Assembly: GCF_023100805.1 (NCBI RefSeq)
Contig: NZ_CP095855.1
Coordinates: 4,381,001-4,445,000 of the forward strand
Direction: 5' to 3'
From: Chitinophaga filiformis
GTDB taxonomy: Bacteria > Bacteroidota > Bacteroidia > Chitinophagales > Chitinophagaceae
DNA: 64,000 nucleotides
Positions 1 through 8,787 of the stretch are shown one piece after another (within the stretch, counting starts at the first letter, position 1; each line of letters opens with the position of its first letter). The translations under genes and the position numbers were made by a program. The notes below the pieces were generated by a model that had not been told where the DNA came from, made no database searches, and worked only from the letters and a program-made list of their open reading frames with translations.

Positions 1-345
1 GTAGAGGAACTGCTGCAGGACATGGACAAGAGCATCTTTAAGGAACTGTATGCAGGAAAGAGCATAAGCTTCTACAGGCGTAACCTCCAGAAGATCTATA
101 TCAATAAACTGCTGGATATGGTTTATCCGAATGATGATAACGAGCTGATGTTCTCTGCCATGAATCAGATGTATACATATTACCAGACAGACATGAGTGA
201 TGCCCTGAAAGCAGCGCTTATGAAAGCGCAGCAGCTGATTGCCAGGTATCAGGCAGATCCCCGCCTGGATAAAGAAAGCCAGCGGCACCTGAAAGAACTG
301 AATATCAAGATCAGGAAAATGGGTGAGAAAGACTTGCGGTATTAA
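1..345 (+). CDS. Zinc-dependent metalloprotease, C-terminal end (partial)
   Basis: The reading frame is open from the first base of the window and stops at TAA 343-345, so only the last 114 residues are present. The segment has the pattern ELYAGKSISFYRRNLQKIYI followed by helical stretches, which I recognise as the tail of the large secreted zinc metalloproteases of Bacteroidota carrying DUF5117/DUF4953 domains. The HExxH catalytic part lies upstream, outside the window, so activity cannot be judged here. A rho-independent terminator follows 23 bases after the stop, which supports this being the true end of the gene and of its transcript. The family call comes from memory of the tail sequence and not from a search. 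Confidence 0.7.
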   Translation, partial: VEELLQDMDKSIFKELYAGKSISFYRRNLQKIYINKLLDMVYPNDDNELMFSAMNQMYTYYQTDMSDALKAALMKAQQLIARYQADPRLDKESQRHLKELNIKIRKMGEKDLRY

Positions 346-367
346 TCGCACAACCAACCATTGACAG

Positions 368-398
368 GGCGTCTCATGATGAATGAGGCGCCTTTTTT
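368..398 (+). terminator. Rho-independent terminator after the metalloprotease
   Basis: A 10-bp stem (368-377 with 383-392, one G-T wobble) with a 5-base loop is followed directly by six T residues (393-398). It lies 23 bases after the metalloprotease stop codon. A start at TTG 361 for the next gene would put this hairpin inside its coding region, so it also argues for the later ATG at 463. Confidence 0.8.
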
Positions 399-462
399 GG
401 TTAAGTATATTTCAGGATATACATCAAAGTATCTATATTGCCGGTATTATACCCTGATACCC

Positions 463-1029
463 ATGACCCGAAGGCAAAAAATTATCCTTATTCTGTTGCT
501 GCCATTTCTGGTAGTCACCATTCTCCGTGAAACAGGCAGTTTAAGTTTGAATTTATACAATAGCCGTGCGACATCCACGACCAGCACCACATGGTCGGAT
601 TTTACCGGTATTGTAAAAATATCTGTGCAGGACCTGAAGAACATGACCTGCGTTGCGGACGATGGCCTTAAAGGAAAACCGTTGCTGGTCTACTGCCTGG
701 GGCAGAAATATGGAGAGCAGGGAACAAAGGAATGTCCGCCGGTGGCGGTGTTTATTCATCGTATTGATCATGGCCCCTTGTGGACACCCCTGTACAAAAG
801 TGCAAGGTTCCATTTAGTAGTGCCTGTCACCCGTTCACTCAGTGCCTACAGGCAGGATGGTGACAGTATACAATTGTACAACTATCAGCTCAGTGGCGTA
901 ATTACCCTGAACGGAGAGCTTACTGTTATTGGTCTGTGCTCTTACCGGCAGGCTGAAAGTTTGCTGGCCAGTAATGTGATGGTCAGCGTATATAACATTA
1001 TGCGGGCCAAACTGGACGCTACGAAGTAA
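463..1029 (+). CDS. Small membrane-anchored protein of unknown function
   Basis: A 188-residue protein. The frame can be opened at TTG 361, but that start lies on the upstream terminator. ATG 463 gives a sensible N-terminus: a short basic lead (MTRRQK) then a hydrophobic helix (about residues 7-20) that can act as an uncleaved anchor or signal peptide. The rest is probably periplasmic or extracytoplasmic, with four Cys residues (in the motifs TCVAD, VYCLG, ECPPV, LCSYR) that could form disulfides. I do not recognise a family. It ends 16 bases from the convergent ABC permease, with a hairpin spanning both stop codons. Confidence 0.6.
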   Translation: MTRRQKIILILLLPFLVVTILRETGSLSLNLYNSRATSTTSTTWSDFTGIVKISVQDLKNMTCVADDGLKGKPLLVYCLGQKYGEQGTKECPPVAVFIHRIDHGPLWTPLYKSARFHLVVPVTRSLSAYRQDGDSIQLYNYQLSGVITLNGELTVIGLCSYRQAESLLASNVMVSVYNIMRAKLDATK

Positions 1030-1049
1030 GACAGGGCCTCCTGCCTTAC
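1026..1049. terminator. Symmetric hairpin across two convergent stop codons
   Basis: GTAAG-a-CAGG pairs with CCTG-c-CTTAC around a GCCT loop. The left arm contains the TAA stop of the plus-strand gene (1027-1029) and the right arm the stop of the minus-strand permease (1046-1048). It lacks a good T tract, so it is only a candidate bidirectional terminator. Confidence 0.45.
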
Positions 1050-3400
1050 TCTGTTCTCAAACTCTTTAACGGACTGGATATAGCGGCTTTTACTGACTGA
1101 TGGGCGATGGTTATTGCAGCGATGAACACAGAAATAAGAATAGCCACGATAAAGATGCCTGCACTGAGCGAAATATGATAAGCAAAATTGCCCAGCCAGT
1201 TGTACATCAGGTAATATGACAGCGGCGTTGCTACCAGGAAGGCCAGCGCTATCAGTAGTATGAATTCCTTACCGAACAACACAATGACGTCGGGAATAGA
1301 GGCACCCAATACTTTTCTGATCCCGATTTCTTTGTGACGTTGAACGGCGGCAAAAGCTACCAGGCCGTATAACCCCAGGCAGCCGATGATAATGGCCAGT
1401 CCGGAGAATAGTCTGTATGCCGTATACAGTTTCTGTTCCTGCTTGTACATAGCGGCTATATGATCGTCCAGGAACTCGTACGCAAAGAGATCATCAGGGA
1501 AGAGGGCTGACCAGTCTTTTTCTATGCGGGCGATGGTAGCAGGCATATGCTGCGGATACAACCTGACACTAACTGTATTAAAAGCACGTGGATTGTTAAA
1601 CAGGATACAAGGTCTTTTTTCCTTGTGTTTTGATTCACTCTGGAAGTCCTGCATGACGCCCTTGATCTCCAGTTTCCGCTGGCCCTGCATGATGTTGAGG
1701 CCAATGGCATCTTCCATTTTTTTAATGCCCAGTTTGCGGATCAATGCCTCGTTAACGACTACCCGGGGAATGGAGTCTTTAACTGTTGTAGCTATAATGC
1801 CTTCACCCGCCAGCATTTTCATGTCGAACATCTTCATGAAATTTTCATCCACGAATTTTATCTCCACTACGTCGTCTTTTGTAATACCTCTTTCCGGGCA
1901 GGAGAAAGGCCCAAAGCTTTGATTATAAGACGGTGCACCGGTGGAGAAAGACATTTCTCTGATACCGGTATTGTCCTTTAATTGTTGGGCCAGTACTTCC
2001 CGTTTTGCCCCGTTGGGAATAACAAAGGAAATCACTGCTTCCTTATTGAAGCCAAGATCCTGGTTCCGGAAGAAGTCCATTTGTTTGGCTACTACCAGTG
2101 TGCCGATGATCAGCACCTGCGATACCAGGAACTGGACGAAGACCAGTGATTTGCGAAGGGTTAAGCCACGGGATGATTGACCGGTTGTGCTTTTCAGACT
2201 GAGCGCAGGCTGAAAGGACGATTGCACGAAAGCAGGGTACAGACCTGCCAGTAAGATAATAACAAAGGTCAGGGCAGCCAGCAGCGTATAGATCAAGGGT
2301 TGATTCAACTGCTCTATGCCGATGCGCACGTCTAACCAGGATGCCACCTGTGGTAATGCCAGGTGTGCGATGCCAAGTCCCAGCGCCACCGTAATGAGGA
2401 CCAGTACGCTGGTTTCGCCGAGGAACTGGCGTATGAGTTGAAAGCGGTGTGCCCCCAGTACTTTTCTGACACTGGTCTCTCTCGCACGTTTCATGGCCTG
2501 TGCGGTGGCCAGGTTAATGAAGTTGATACAGGCAGTAACAATGATAAAGATCGCAATGGCGATCAGTGCTCTGTAGGTATTGCGCGATGAAGTGGCGCTC
2601 TGTATATAGCGCTGATCGAAATGCACCTCTTTCAGTGGTTGCATCAGTAGCTTTGCTTCCGCCGCAATCTGGGCGCCCCAGTGCTGCCTGATGAAATCCT
2701 GTGTACGGCTTTCGATGTTCTTAATATCATAGTGAGGAGGAACGACGATAAATGTATTGCCGCCCACAATGGCATAGAACTCGCTCATGGCGTCCTTCAT
2801 CTCCTTTTCAATGGTAGCAAAGGATACAAGGAAGCCAAAGGTCATACCTGTGTTCGGAGGAAGGTCCCTGATAATCCCGGTTACCGTCACCAGGTAGTTG
2901 TTGTCGAGCTGGAAAGTTTTGCCAATCGGGTCCTGGTTGCCGAAATACCTGCGCGCCACACTTTCGGTCAGTACGGCGGTATTGGGAGCAGACAACGCAG
3001 TGTGCGGATTGCCGGACAACCATTCATAATCAAAGATGTTCGTAAACGAACCATCCGCAAAGGCATATTCATGCTCCATGTAACGGGTGTTGTCCACTTT
3101 TACCAGACCATCGGAACGATGCCAGTACTGGGAAACGCTTTCCAGTTCCGGAAAGGCTGTCCGCATAGCCGGCGCCACCGCCAGGGACACGCTGGGGTTG
3201 AAGTCCAGGGCATTCATTGTAACGCGATAGGTCCTGTCGGCCTTGCGGTGATAGGTGTCGAAGGTCAGTTCATTTTTCGTGATCAGAAATATAATGAGAC
3301 AGGAGGCAATACTTAAGGTAAGCCCAATGATATTCAATGTGGCATAGTTAAGATTGCGCTTCAGATGCCTGATGGCGAGAATGAAATAGTTCCTGAACAT
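1046..3400 (-). CDS. ABC transporter permease, FtsX/MacB family
   Basis: A 784-residue protein with the Bacteroidota layout of two MacB-type periplasmic domains and two FtsX permease domains. An N-terminal membrane helix (about residues 20-42) is followed by a long periplasmic domain, three helices around residues 280-400, a second N-terminal-like helix near 430, a second periplasmic domain and three final helices (about 670-775). Both permease units carry the coupling-loop signature: RARETSVRKVLGAH (near residue 310) and RHKEIGIRKVLGAS (near residue 695). It probably works with a separate LolD/MacB-type ATPase, which is not in the window, in export of lipoproteins, peptides or toxic compounds. 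A 149-base gap separates it from the upstream flavoprotein gene, so it need not belong to that operon. Confidence 0.9.
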   Translation of the reverse strand: MFRNYFILAIRHLKRNLNYATLNIIGLTLSIASCLIIFLITKNELTFDTYHRKADRTYRVTMNALDFNPSVSLAVAPAMRTAFPELESVSQYWHRSDGLVKVDNTRYMEHEYAFADGSFTNIFDYEWLSGNPHTALSAPNTAVLTESVARRYFGNQDPIGKTFQLDNNYLVTVTGIIRDLPPNTGMTFGFLVSFATIEKEMKDAMSEFYAIVGGNTFIVVPPHYDIKNIESRTQDFIRQHWGAQIAAEAKLLMQPLKEVHFDQRYIQSATSSRNTYRALIAIAIFIIVTACINFINLATAQAMKRARETSVRKVLGAHRFQLIRQFLGETSVLVLITVALGLGIAHLALPQVASWLDVRIGIEQLNQPLIYTLLAALTFVIILLAGLYPAFVQSSFQPALSLKSTTGQSSRGLTLRKSLVFVQFLVSQVLIIGTLVVAKQMDFFRNQDLGFNKEAVISFVIPNGAKREVLAQQLKDNTGIREMSFSTGAPSYNQSFGPFSCPERGITKDDVVEIKFVDENFMKMFDMKMLAGEGIIATTVKDSIPRVVVNEALIRKLGIKKMEDAIGLNIMQGQRKLEIKGVMQDFQSESKHKEKRPCILFNNPRAFNTVSVRLYPQHMPATIARIEKDWSALFPDDLFAYEFLDDHIAAMYKQEQKLYTAYRLFSGLAIIIGCLGLYGLVAFAAVQRHKEIGIRKVLGASIPDVIVLFGKEFILLIALAFLVATPLSYYLMYNWLGNFAYHISLSAGIFIVAILISVFIAAITIAHQSVKAAISSPLKSLRTE

Positions 3401-3527
3401 ATAAGGTTACGTTTGAGTGGCAGATGTCAGGATGGGATGCAAAGCCAATGCCACCCTGCAATGGGTTTATAGTCAATGGATTGTATGTTCATGTTACCAT
3501 TTGATTGTTCGCTTTCAGCATAGTATC

Positions 3528-3543
3528 CGTCCGTTTCCGGACG
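3528..3543. terminator. GC-rich hairpin at the end of the LodA-like operon
   Basis: CGTCCG pairs with CGGACG, and on the minus strand the loop is GAAA. It starts 6 bases past the TGA of the flavoprotein gene. On the minus strand no T run follows; the T-rich side (CTTTTAT) is on the plus strand. It could be a weak or factor-assisted terminator. Confidence 0.35.
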
Positions 3544-3549
3544 CTTTTA

Positions 3550-5019
3550 TCAGCTTGTGGTACACAGGATGTCCTTATCCCACAAAAAGAAGGCAATACG
3601 GACAGCCTGTTCGAATGGTAATAACCGGCTCCATTCCTGTACGATACTGCCAAAAGTGGCGTCTTTGCTGGCAGCTGACAGCAATGGTGAGATCTCTACT
3701 GTGTCCAGGTAGGCCATTTCCCGTTCCAGGTTAGGGTGCTGGATGGCGGTGCGCAGTTGCAGGACCTCGTCAATCACGCAGGGTGTTTCTTTGAATACCA
3801 GGGCTGACGAGAGGCGGACCTGTTCATGCCACAGGCGTTGCAGTTCCTGTTGTACATTGATCAGGCGCTCAGGCCCTTTTTCTTTTGGCGGGGTAAATTT
3901 ATCCTTCAACTTCAGAAAGAATGCCGTCGGAGAAGGAGACTGTTCAATGAAGGGCGCAGATCTTTCCCTCCAGAACGCATGTTGCTGTCCCGGCCAGGCC
4001 TGTGCATAGTAGCCGCTGGTCCAGTGTGTATGACTGCTGACGGATTCGATCATGCGGTCTTCATAGAATGTCTGTGCCATGTCCGTATGACCGTTTTTAA
4101 GAATGGTATTGACCGCGATGACCGCCTGAAGGGAAAAGCGCATGGCTTTTTCCACGCCGGTAGAAGAAAGTGGGTCGAGAGAGAAAGCGGCCTCACCCAG
4201 GCGGATGTAGTTAGCCTGCCAGGGAGAGGTATGCGCGTAGGTCAGTACCGTACATGTCTGCAGCTCGCTGATGTGCCAGCGGCTGGCCGCCTGCTGAAAT
4301 AATTGCGTCCGGGACAGGAGGTCATGGAATACCTGGGGAACGTTACTGCCTCTTAGCTCCGCCGGATCGATGAAGGCAATGGTCCTGAATTGTTCGTCTG
4401 CGGTAGGAGAGCCCCAGATCCAGCCTTTTTCTGTTGCCTCCACCAATGTATCGCCCGGCATGAGATGTGCCGGTAAATGGCTCCATATTGCGACTGTAGG
4501 GGGGGCTGTGAGCACCCTGTTCTGCATATGGTTGCCCCTGCGACCGCGGGCATCGAGAATAAACCGGCTATGGACGGTGATAATGCGGGCGTCCTGGCGG
4601 AGCTGCGACTGCCAGCCGGCATTCGTCTGTTTGCAGGATTCAAAACGGGCGGGTTGATATAGTGCCAGTCCGCGTTCTACTGCCAGGTCGAGCAGGTCCT
4701 TGTCGAGCTGTCCTCTGTCGACCATCACGCCCGGGCCGCGTTGCGGGGCGCTGACGGTTTGTGGTGTGGTGGTGTCCCATATTACCTGTGCACTCAGCTG
4801 GTGCAGGTAATTGTGTCGGGTAAGCAGGCCGGCGGCATCCAGGTAGTCAAAAATGTTCCTGATGCCGGGTGATAGGGATTCGCCGATCTGCGGGCGGGGA
4901 AAGGGTTCACTTTCAGCCAGCGCCACTTTGTGGCCGAGGGCGAGCAGGCGTAATGCAGCGCAGGTACCTGCGGGGCCAGCTCCAATGATAAGCACGTCAA
5001 TTGTTTGTTCCGGGGTCAT
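3550..5019 (-). CDS. LodB/QhpG-like FAD-dependent monooxygenase (CTQ maturation)
   Basis: A 489-residue flavoprotein of the tryptophan-halogenase/geranylgeranyl-reductase superfamily. The FAD-binding GxGxxG motif is at residues 13-18 (GAGPAG), followed by the family GESLSPG motif near 46, the DARGRRG strand near 155, and a second FAD motif, DPLSSTGVEKAM, in the middle. There is a GWIWGSP segment where halogenases have GWxWxIP; the missing IP argues against halogenase activity. In known systems, LodB and QhpG hydroxylate the precursor Trp of the CTQ cofactor. Encoded directly behind a LodA-like oxidase and a radical SAM maturase, that is its most likely job. It follows the radical SAM gene by 15 bases and is the last gene of the four-gene operon. 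Substrate assignment is inference. Confidence 0.75.
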   Translation of the reverse strand: MTPEQTIDVLIIGAGPAGTCAALRLLALGHKVALAESEPFPRPQIGESLSPGIRNIFDYLDAAGLLTRHNYLHQLSAQVIWDTTTPQTVSAPQRGPGVMVDRGQLDKDLLDLAVERGLALYQPARFESCKQTNAGWQSQLRQDARIITVHSRFILDARGRRGNHMQNRVLTAPPTVAIWSHLPAHLMPGDTLVEATEKGWIWGSPTADEQFRTIAFIDPAELRGSNVPQVFHDLLSRTQLFQQAASRWHISELQTCTVLTYAHTSPWQANYIRLGEAAFSLDPLSSTGVEKAMRFSLQAVIAVNTILKNGHTDMAQTFYEDRMIESVSSHTHWTSGYYAQAWPGQQHAFWRERSAPFIEQSPSPTAFFLKLKDKFTPPKEKGPERLINVQQELQRLWHEQVRLSSALVFKETPCVIDEVLQLRTAIQHPNLEREMAYLDTVEISPLLSAASKDATFGSIVQEWSRLLPFEQAVRIAFFLWDKDILCTTS

Positions 5020-5034
5020 AATATGTTTGAATAG

Positions 5035-6420
5035 CTACTTGTACCAATGGGGCGCCATTCTGGCGATCCTTTCGTGGGCCTGGATGGTGTAGTGCAGCCA
5101 TCCGCGGATATAGTCGCAGGCGTTACGGCCTCTTTCCAGTACCTCGTGGTGACAACCGCCTCCGCAAAGGTACCTGGCCCAGCACCGGCTACAGGGCTCC
5201 TGGTTATGTACATGCCTTGAGGCTAACCAGTTGTTCTGTAAGGTAGGATTTATTCCGTTTAGAAGATCACCCATATGGCCTGCCGGTTCATTGACGAAGC
5301 GATGGCAGGCTGATAGCTCACCGTCGGCGGATACGCCCATATAGCCTGCGCCTGCGCCACAGGGATAAGGCCTGTGGGTGCCTTTGGCAATTTCTTTCAA
5401 TGCATTGACCATATTGAGGAAGGGAAAGCGTTTACCCATGATGACATGCTGCTCAAAGAGCAGGCCGCAGGCTATCATACCCTGCAACATCTGCTCCAGG
5501 TCATCTTTGGACATTTCACCTTTGCCACTGCTGGAACGCAGTAAGGGCGAAAAGCCGACACTATGAAAACCCATGTCTATAAACTCCTGCAGGGTCTTGG
5601 CAAGCTCCATGTTAGCTGGTGTGACCGTTACGCGGGCAGATACCTGCATCCTGCGCTGGGTAGCCAGCAATGGCCGGATCTTTTCAATGATCTGCTGATA
5701 GGTGCCTGCGCCATTCTTCAGGGGGCGCAGCTGGTCATGCTGGTTGCCGATGCCATCAAGACTGATGGTGACCGCAAAACCGTATGCTTCAAAGAAGGCT
5801 GCATCATCTTCCTTTAGCAGGGTGCCATTGGTGGTCAGGGAGAAATTTACCTGTACATCTTTCTGACGGCCCTGTTCAAACGCATATACTGTGGCATCTC
5901 TCAATGCTTTCCTGTTAATGAGCGGTTCGCCGCCCAGGAAAGTGACCTGTACCTTGCTGCCAGGTATACAATCTTTGAGTAAGAGGTCTATGGATTGCCG
6001 GGCAATATTGGCCGTCATGTTTTTCGTCGGCCCACCAAAGTCGCCCTGGTCTGCATAGCAGTAGGTGCAGCCCATGTTGCATTTCTGGGCAATAGCCAGC
6101 GAGAGCGCATATGTCTTCGGACTTTTCAGTGGTTCGTCGTTAATGAGTACGGGCATATCCAGCCCGAGGGAGATCAGCTCACCAGCGATACCTGCTTCAT
6201 CCTGTAGCTCCAGCAGTTGCTGCATGCGTGCTTCAATGGCGGGTGGGATGTTGTGAAGGCGACTGCCATTCACAACAAACAACTGGGTATCGCCGGCAGT
6301 AGGCACCAGGTGTACCTGCGGTGATCGTGGCGTCGATTTTTTATTGATATGGGAGGCTAATTCACCGGCAATTATTGCCAGTGAATCAGCCCCGCTATGT
6401 AGTGTTGCTGCAGGAGACAT
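5035..6420 (-). CDS. Radical SAM/SPASM protein maturase (QhpD/PeaB-like)
   Basis: A 461-residue protein. Residues 1-113 form an N-terminal extension that resembles the peptide-binding domain in front of many SPASM maturases. The radical SAM motif is C114-x3-C118-x2-C121, with a GGEP motif further on. The C-terminal SPASM part has seven Cys (354, 372, 410, 413, 419, 423, 435), enough for two auxiliary [4Fe-4S] clusters. This is the layout of enzymes that make thioether or C-C crosslinks in peptides and proteins, including QhpD of quinohemoprotein amine dehydrogenase. Its ATG overlaps the TAA of the LodA-like gene by one base (TAATG), so translation is probably coupled. The likely substrate is therefore the LodA-like protein, but that is inference; the canonical LodA system has no such enzyme. 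Confidence 0.85.
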   Translation of the reverse strand: MSPAATLHSGADSLAIIAGELASHINKKSTPRSPQVHLVPTAGDTQLFVVNGSRLHNIPPAIEARMQQLLELQDEAGIAGELISLGLDMPVLINDEPLKSPKTYALSLAIAQKCNMGCTYCYADQGDFGGPTKNMTANIARQSIDLLLKDCIPGSKVQVTFLGGEPLINRKALRDATVYAFEQGRQKDVQVNFSLTTNGTLLKEDDAAFFEAYGFAVTISLDGIGNQHDQLRPLKNGAGTYQQIIEKIRPLLATQRRMQVSARVTVTPANMELAKTLQEFIDMGFHSVGFSPLLRSSSGKGEMSKDDLEQMLQGMIACGLLFEQHVIMGKRFPFLNMVNALKEIAKGTHRPYPCGAGAGYMGVSADGELSACHRFVNEPAGHMGDLLNGINPTLQNNWLASRHVHNQEPCSRCWARYLCGGGCHHEVLERGRNACDYIRGWLHYTIQAHERIARMAPHWYK

Positions 6421-8765
6421 TATTTATCGATTAATGAAGGATTGGGATGTACCTGCGTACCGGGTTTAACGGCTTTATCGCTGTTTTGTTCGTTGTTATT
6501 GCCGGAGGTGGATGGAGATGCTACCGCATCGCGGCCATTGATAATAAAACTCAGTTCTCCCTGCCAGTCCTTGAAAAGATCATCATAAGAAAAGAGGCGG
6601 GAATCTGAGCGGTTATCTGGCACATATTCTCCAGTGCGTCGTTTGGCCAGCCACATATCGCCGTGACTCAGGCCGTCTTCGCCTGGTTCCACATTGACAT
6701 AGTCAGGCCGGCTGGCCGCCCAGTAATAACATGCGCATTCCCGGTAGTCGTTCTGCCAGGGAGCACAGAGGCCATGCGTCAGTTCTCCGGGACTGACGAT
6801 GGTAGGCGACAGGGCAGCTGTATTGGGCGTCAGATAGCTGTTGACGGTAAGGGAGAATACAGGATATTTTACGGTATCAGTCAGATCGTCTTTCGTGACC
6901 AGTACCGGTAAGGTAGCTTCTCCCGCCGTAAACTGCGCCTGCACGGTTTGTCCGGGCGTCAGTTTAAAACCGGCAATAAGATTGGACCATTCCATAAAGG
7001 CAGCGCCATGCGGATTCTCTTTCGTCATCAGGTGAACATTGTCGCCTCCGGGAAACACCGGCCCCTCGCCGCGTACCATGGTAGGATGCCCGTTCACGGC
7101 TACCAGCCGCCGGCCTTTGAGATTGAAGCCGGTCGTATCGTCGAGCACATAGTTGTCATTTTCACTCATGGTAACGTTCTGGAAAGTATGTCGCCACAGG
7201 TTCCTGAAGTCAAACTCGAGCCCCGGGAAGCAGTTGGAAATGGCAGCTCTTGGCAGTACGCTGTATGGATTGCCGGCACCGCGGTAGTGCAATTGAGCGA
7301 TGAGGTCATCTGCCTTCAATGGCTGGCCCGGCACAGGTGGTGCAGGTGGAGGAGGCGTCGTGCTGCCACCCGTCTGGAACATGGCATTGGAAGCCGCCTG
7401 TATCACACTGTGGATCATCCGGTGGGTGAGTGTCAGCGCTCTTCCGTCAGCACCCCTCATGAGGCCCGGCATTTTACGACGCTCTGAGTCTGAGAGGTCG
7501 CCGATCTTATGCGGCTTGCGGAGTGCGGAGGCAAACCAGGTGGCGGCGCCGGTGCTTAACCCGTTAAAGACCCTTTCATGCAGGGTACGAAGGGCCAGGT
7601 TGTCGACGATGGAGCTGGCCATAATAGGTTCATACAGGCGGCCAAAATCGTTGGTGTCCTGTCTTACCATAGTGCTGGCCACATTTTCCCTCCCATTAAT
7701 GGGGTTACCGTTCATGACAGCAGTATTCATGAGCGTTATGGATTCAAAGGCGCGGCGAACGATTTCCTCCGCTACTTCAATAGGTACTTCCTTGTCAGGT
7801 TCTGTACCGAGGATGATCTGTTCCAGTTCGTCAGATACTGCGCGGATAGGCAGGATATCGGGCGCAAAAGCCGGCGGACCAGCCACTATGTGCGCGGTAG
7901 CAACGAGTGGTGTAAGATTGTTATCACCGGGCTGCAGGGTGGCAGTGACTATACCGTCACATTCATCGTCCAGGTACCCCCAGCTTACCTGGTCGCCCTT
8001 CGCAGTGCTGTAACCTGCAAATATCTGTGCGGGCATGGTATAGTTGGGATTGAACTTCGCTGACTCGCTGTATCCCTGCCAGCTACCTTTTGCAGGATCA
8101 TATAATACTTGTGCTTCACTGGTAATGACCGGATCATTGGTTGGGGGAGCGCCCTCACTTTCTATTCTCTTTGTGGAAGATCCGTATACATTACCGGCGG
8201 CTGGTGTGAAACGGAACCTTAAGCCTGGATGGTCGTCCGATGGCTTGATAAACTGCACAGCGCCTAAGGGAAGTGTTGCCTTATCCATAAAATTCTGGCA
8301 TTCTCCAATTAGCCTGTACACATAGGAATCTTTGATATTATCCACGGTGGCGATGATCTTGTCTTTGACATCGCCTGTTCTGCGGAATAATTTCAGGTTG
8401 CCGACAGTAACGGACCAGCTGATATTATCAAGACTAAGGCCCGCGCTCTGCAGCAGGGATGTTGTAAGTGGAACGAGCATGTCCGGGTTGTCGGAAGTAA
8501 TAGCAAAGAGTTCCAGGAAAGGTGCTACCGGGCGAATGTAGCCATCACTTTGCGCCGGATGCTTGAATTCGATGTGATCCGGCACACTGGCGCTGACGGT
8601 ATGTTGAAGATTATCGATAGTGAATGTTTCCTGCGGTACTATTTGTCTGAAACCAAGGGGTTGATTGTCTGGTATTACAAGGTCATATGCGTCAACCGGC
8701 AGGGGGGAAGCGCCCAGACGCCCTATTGCGATGGGAGGTAGGATACGGATTTCTTTGATTTGCAT
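6420..8765 (-). CDS. LodA/GoxA-family CTQ-dependent amine or amino-acid oxidase
   Basis: A 781-residue protein. The N-terminus (IRILPPIAIGRLG) is the family start, and a CFPGLEF segment (about residues 512-520) matches the common FPGIE motif. Near the C-terminus the order PGELT, PWQNDYREC and WAASRPDYVN matches the LodA motifs PGDxT, WQxDFxxC and WWPAQRPD. Family knowledge suggests that Cys677, four residues after Asp673 (the LodA Asp512/Cys516 spacing), and Trp734 in DLFKDWQGELSF form the cysteine tryptophylquinone. Family members oxidise lysine at the epsilon-amine or glycine at the alpha-amine, releasing H2O2 and ammonia. The substrate here is unknown. There is a Pro-rich loop near residue 470 and a hydrophilic Ser/Asn-rich tail of about 35 residues. 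No signal peptide is seen. It lies 22 bases behind the ferritin-like gene. Confidence 0.85.
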   Translation of the reverse strand: MQIKEIRILPPIAIGRLGASPLPVDAYDLVIPDNQPLGFRQIVPQETFTIDNLQHTVSASVPDHIEFKHPAQSDGYIRPVAPFLELFAITSDNPDMLVPLTTSLLQSAGLSLDNISWSVTVGNLKLFRRTGDVKDKIIATVDNIKDSYVYRLIGECQNFMDKATLPLGAVQFIKPSDDHPGLRFRFTPAAGNVYGSSTKRIESEGAPPTNDPVITSEAQVLYDPAKGSWQGYSESAKFNPNYTMPAQIFAGYSTAKGDQVSWGYLDDECDGIVTATLQPGDNNLTPLVATAHIVAGPPAFAPDILPIRAVSDELEQIILGTEPDKEVPIEVAEEIVRRAFESITLMNTAVMNGNPINGRENVASTMVRQDTNDFGRLYEPIMASSIVDNLALRTLHERVFNGLSTGAATWFASALRKPHKIGDLSDSERRKMPGLMRGADGRALTLTHRMIHSVIQAASNAMFQTGGSTTPPPPAPPVPGQPLKADDLIAQLHYRGAGNPYSVLPRAAISNCFPGLEFDFRNLWRHTFQNVTMSENDNYVLDDTTGFNLKGRRLVAVNGHPTMVRGEGPVFPGGDNVHLMTKENPHGAAFMEWSNLIAGFKLTPGQTVQAQFTAGEATLPVLVTKDDLTDTVKYPVFSLTVNSYLTPNTAALSPTIVSPGELTHGLCAPWQNDYRECACYYWAASRPDYVNVEPGEDGLSHGDMWLAKRRTGEYVPDNRSDSRLFSYDDLFKDWQGELSFIINGRDAVASPSTSGNNNEQNSDKAVKPGTQVHPNPSLIDK

Positions 8766-8787
8766 AACGTTTGTTTTTACTGATTAG

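Noticed and set aside
361..462. Longer start (TTG 361) for the small membrane protein
   Set aside because: The extension lies on a strong rho-independent terminator and adds residues in front of a good signal-anchor; ATG 463 is more likely.
3528..3543. Strong intrinsic terminator of the LodA-like operon
   Set aside because: The stem is good, but the T-rich side is on the wrong strand; kept only as a low-confidence feature.
3550..5019. Flavin-dependent tryptophan halogenase
   Set aside because: The fold family is the same, but the WxWxIP motif is GWIWGSP here, and the neighbours are a LodA-like oxidase and a maturase, which fit a LodB/QhpG role better.
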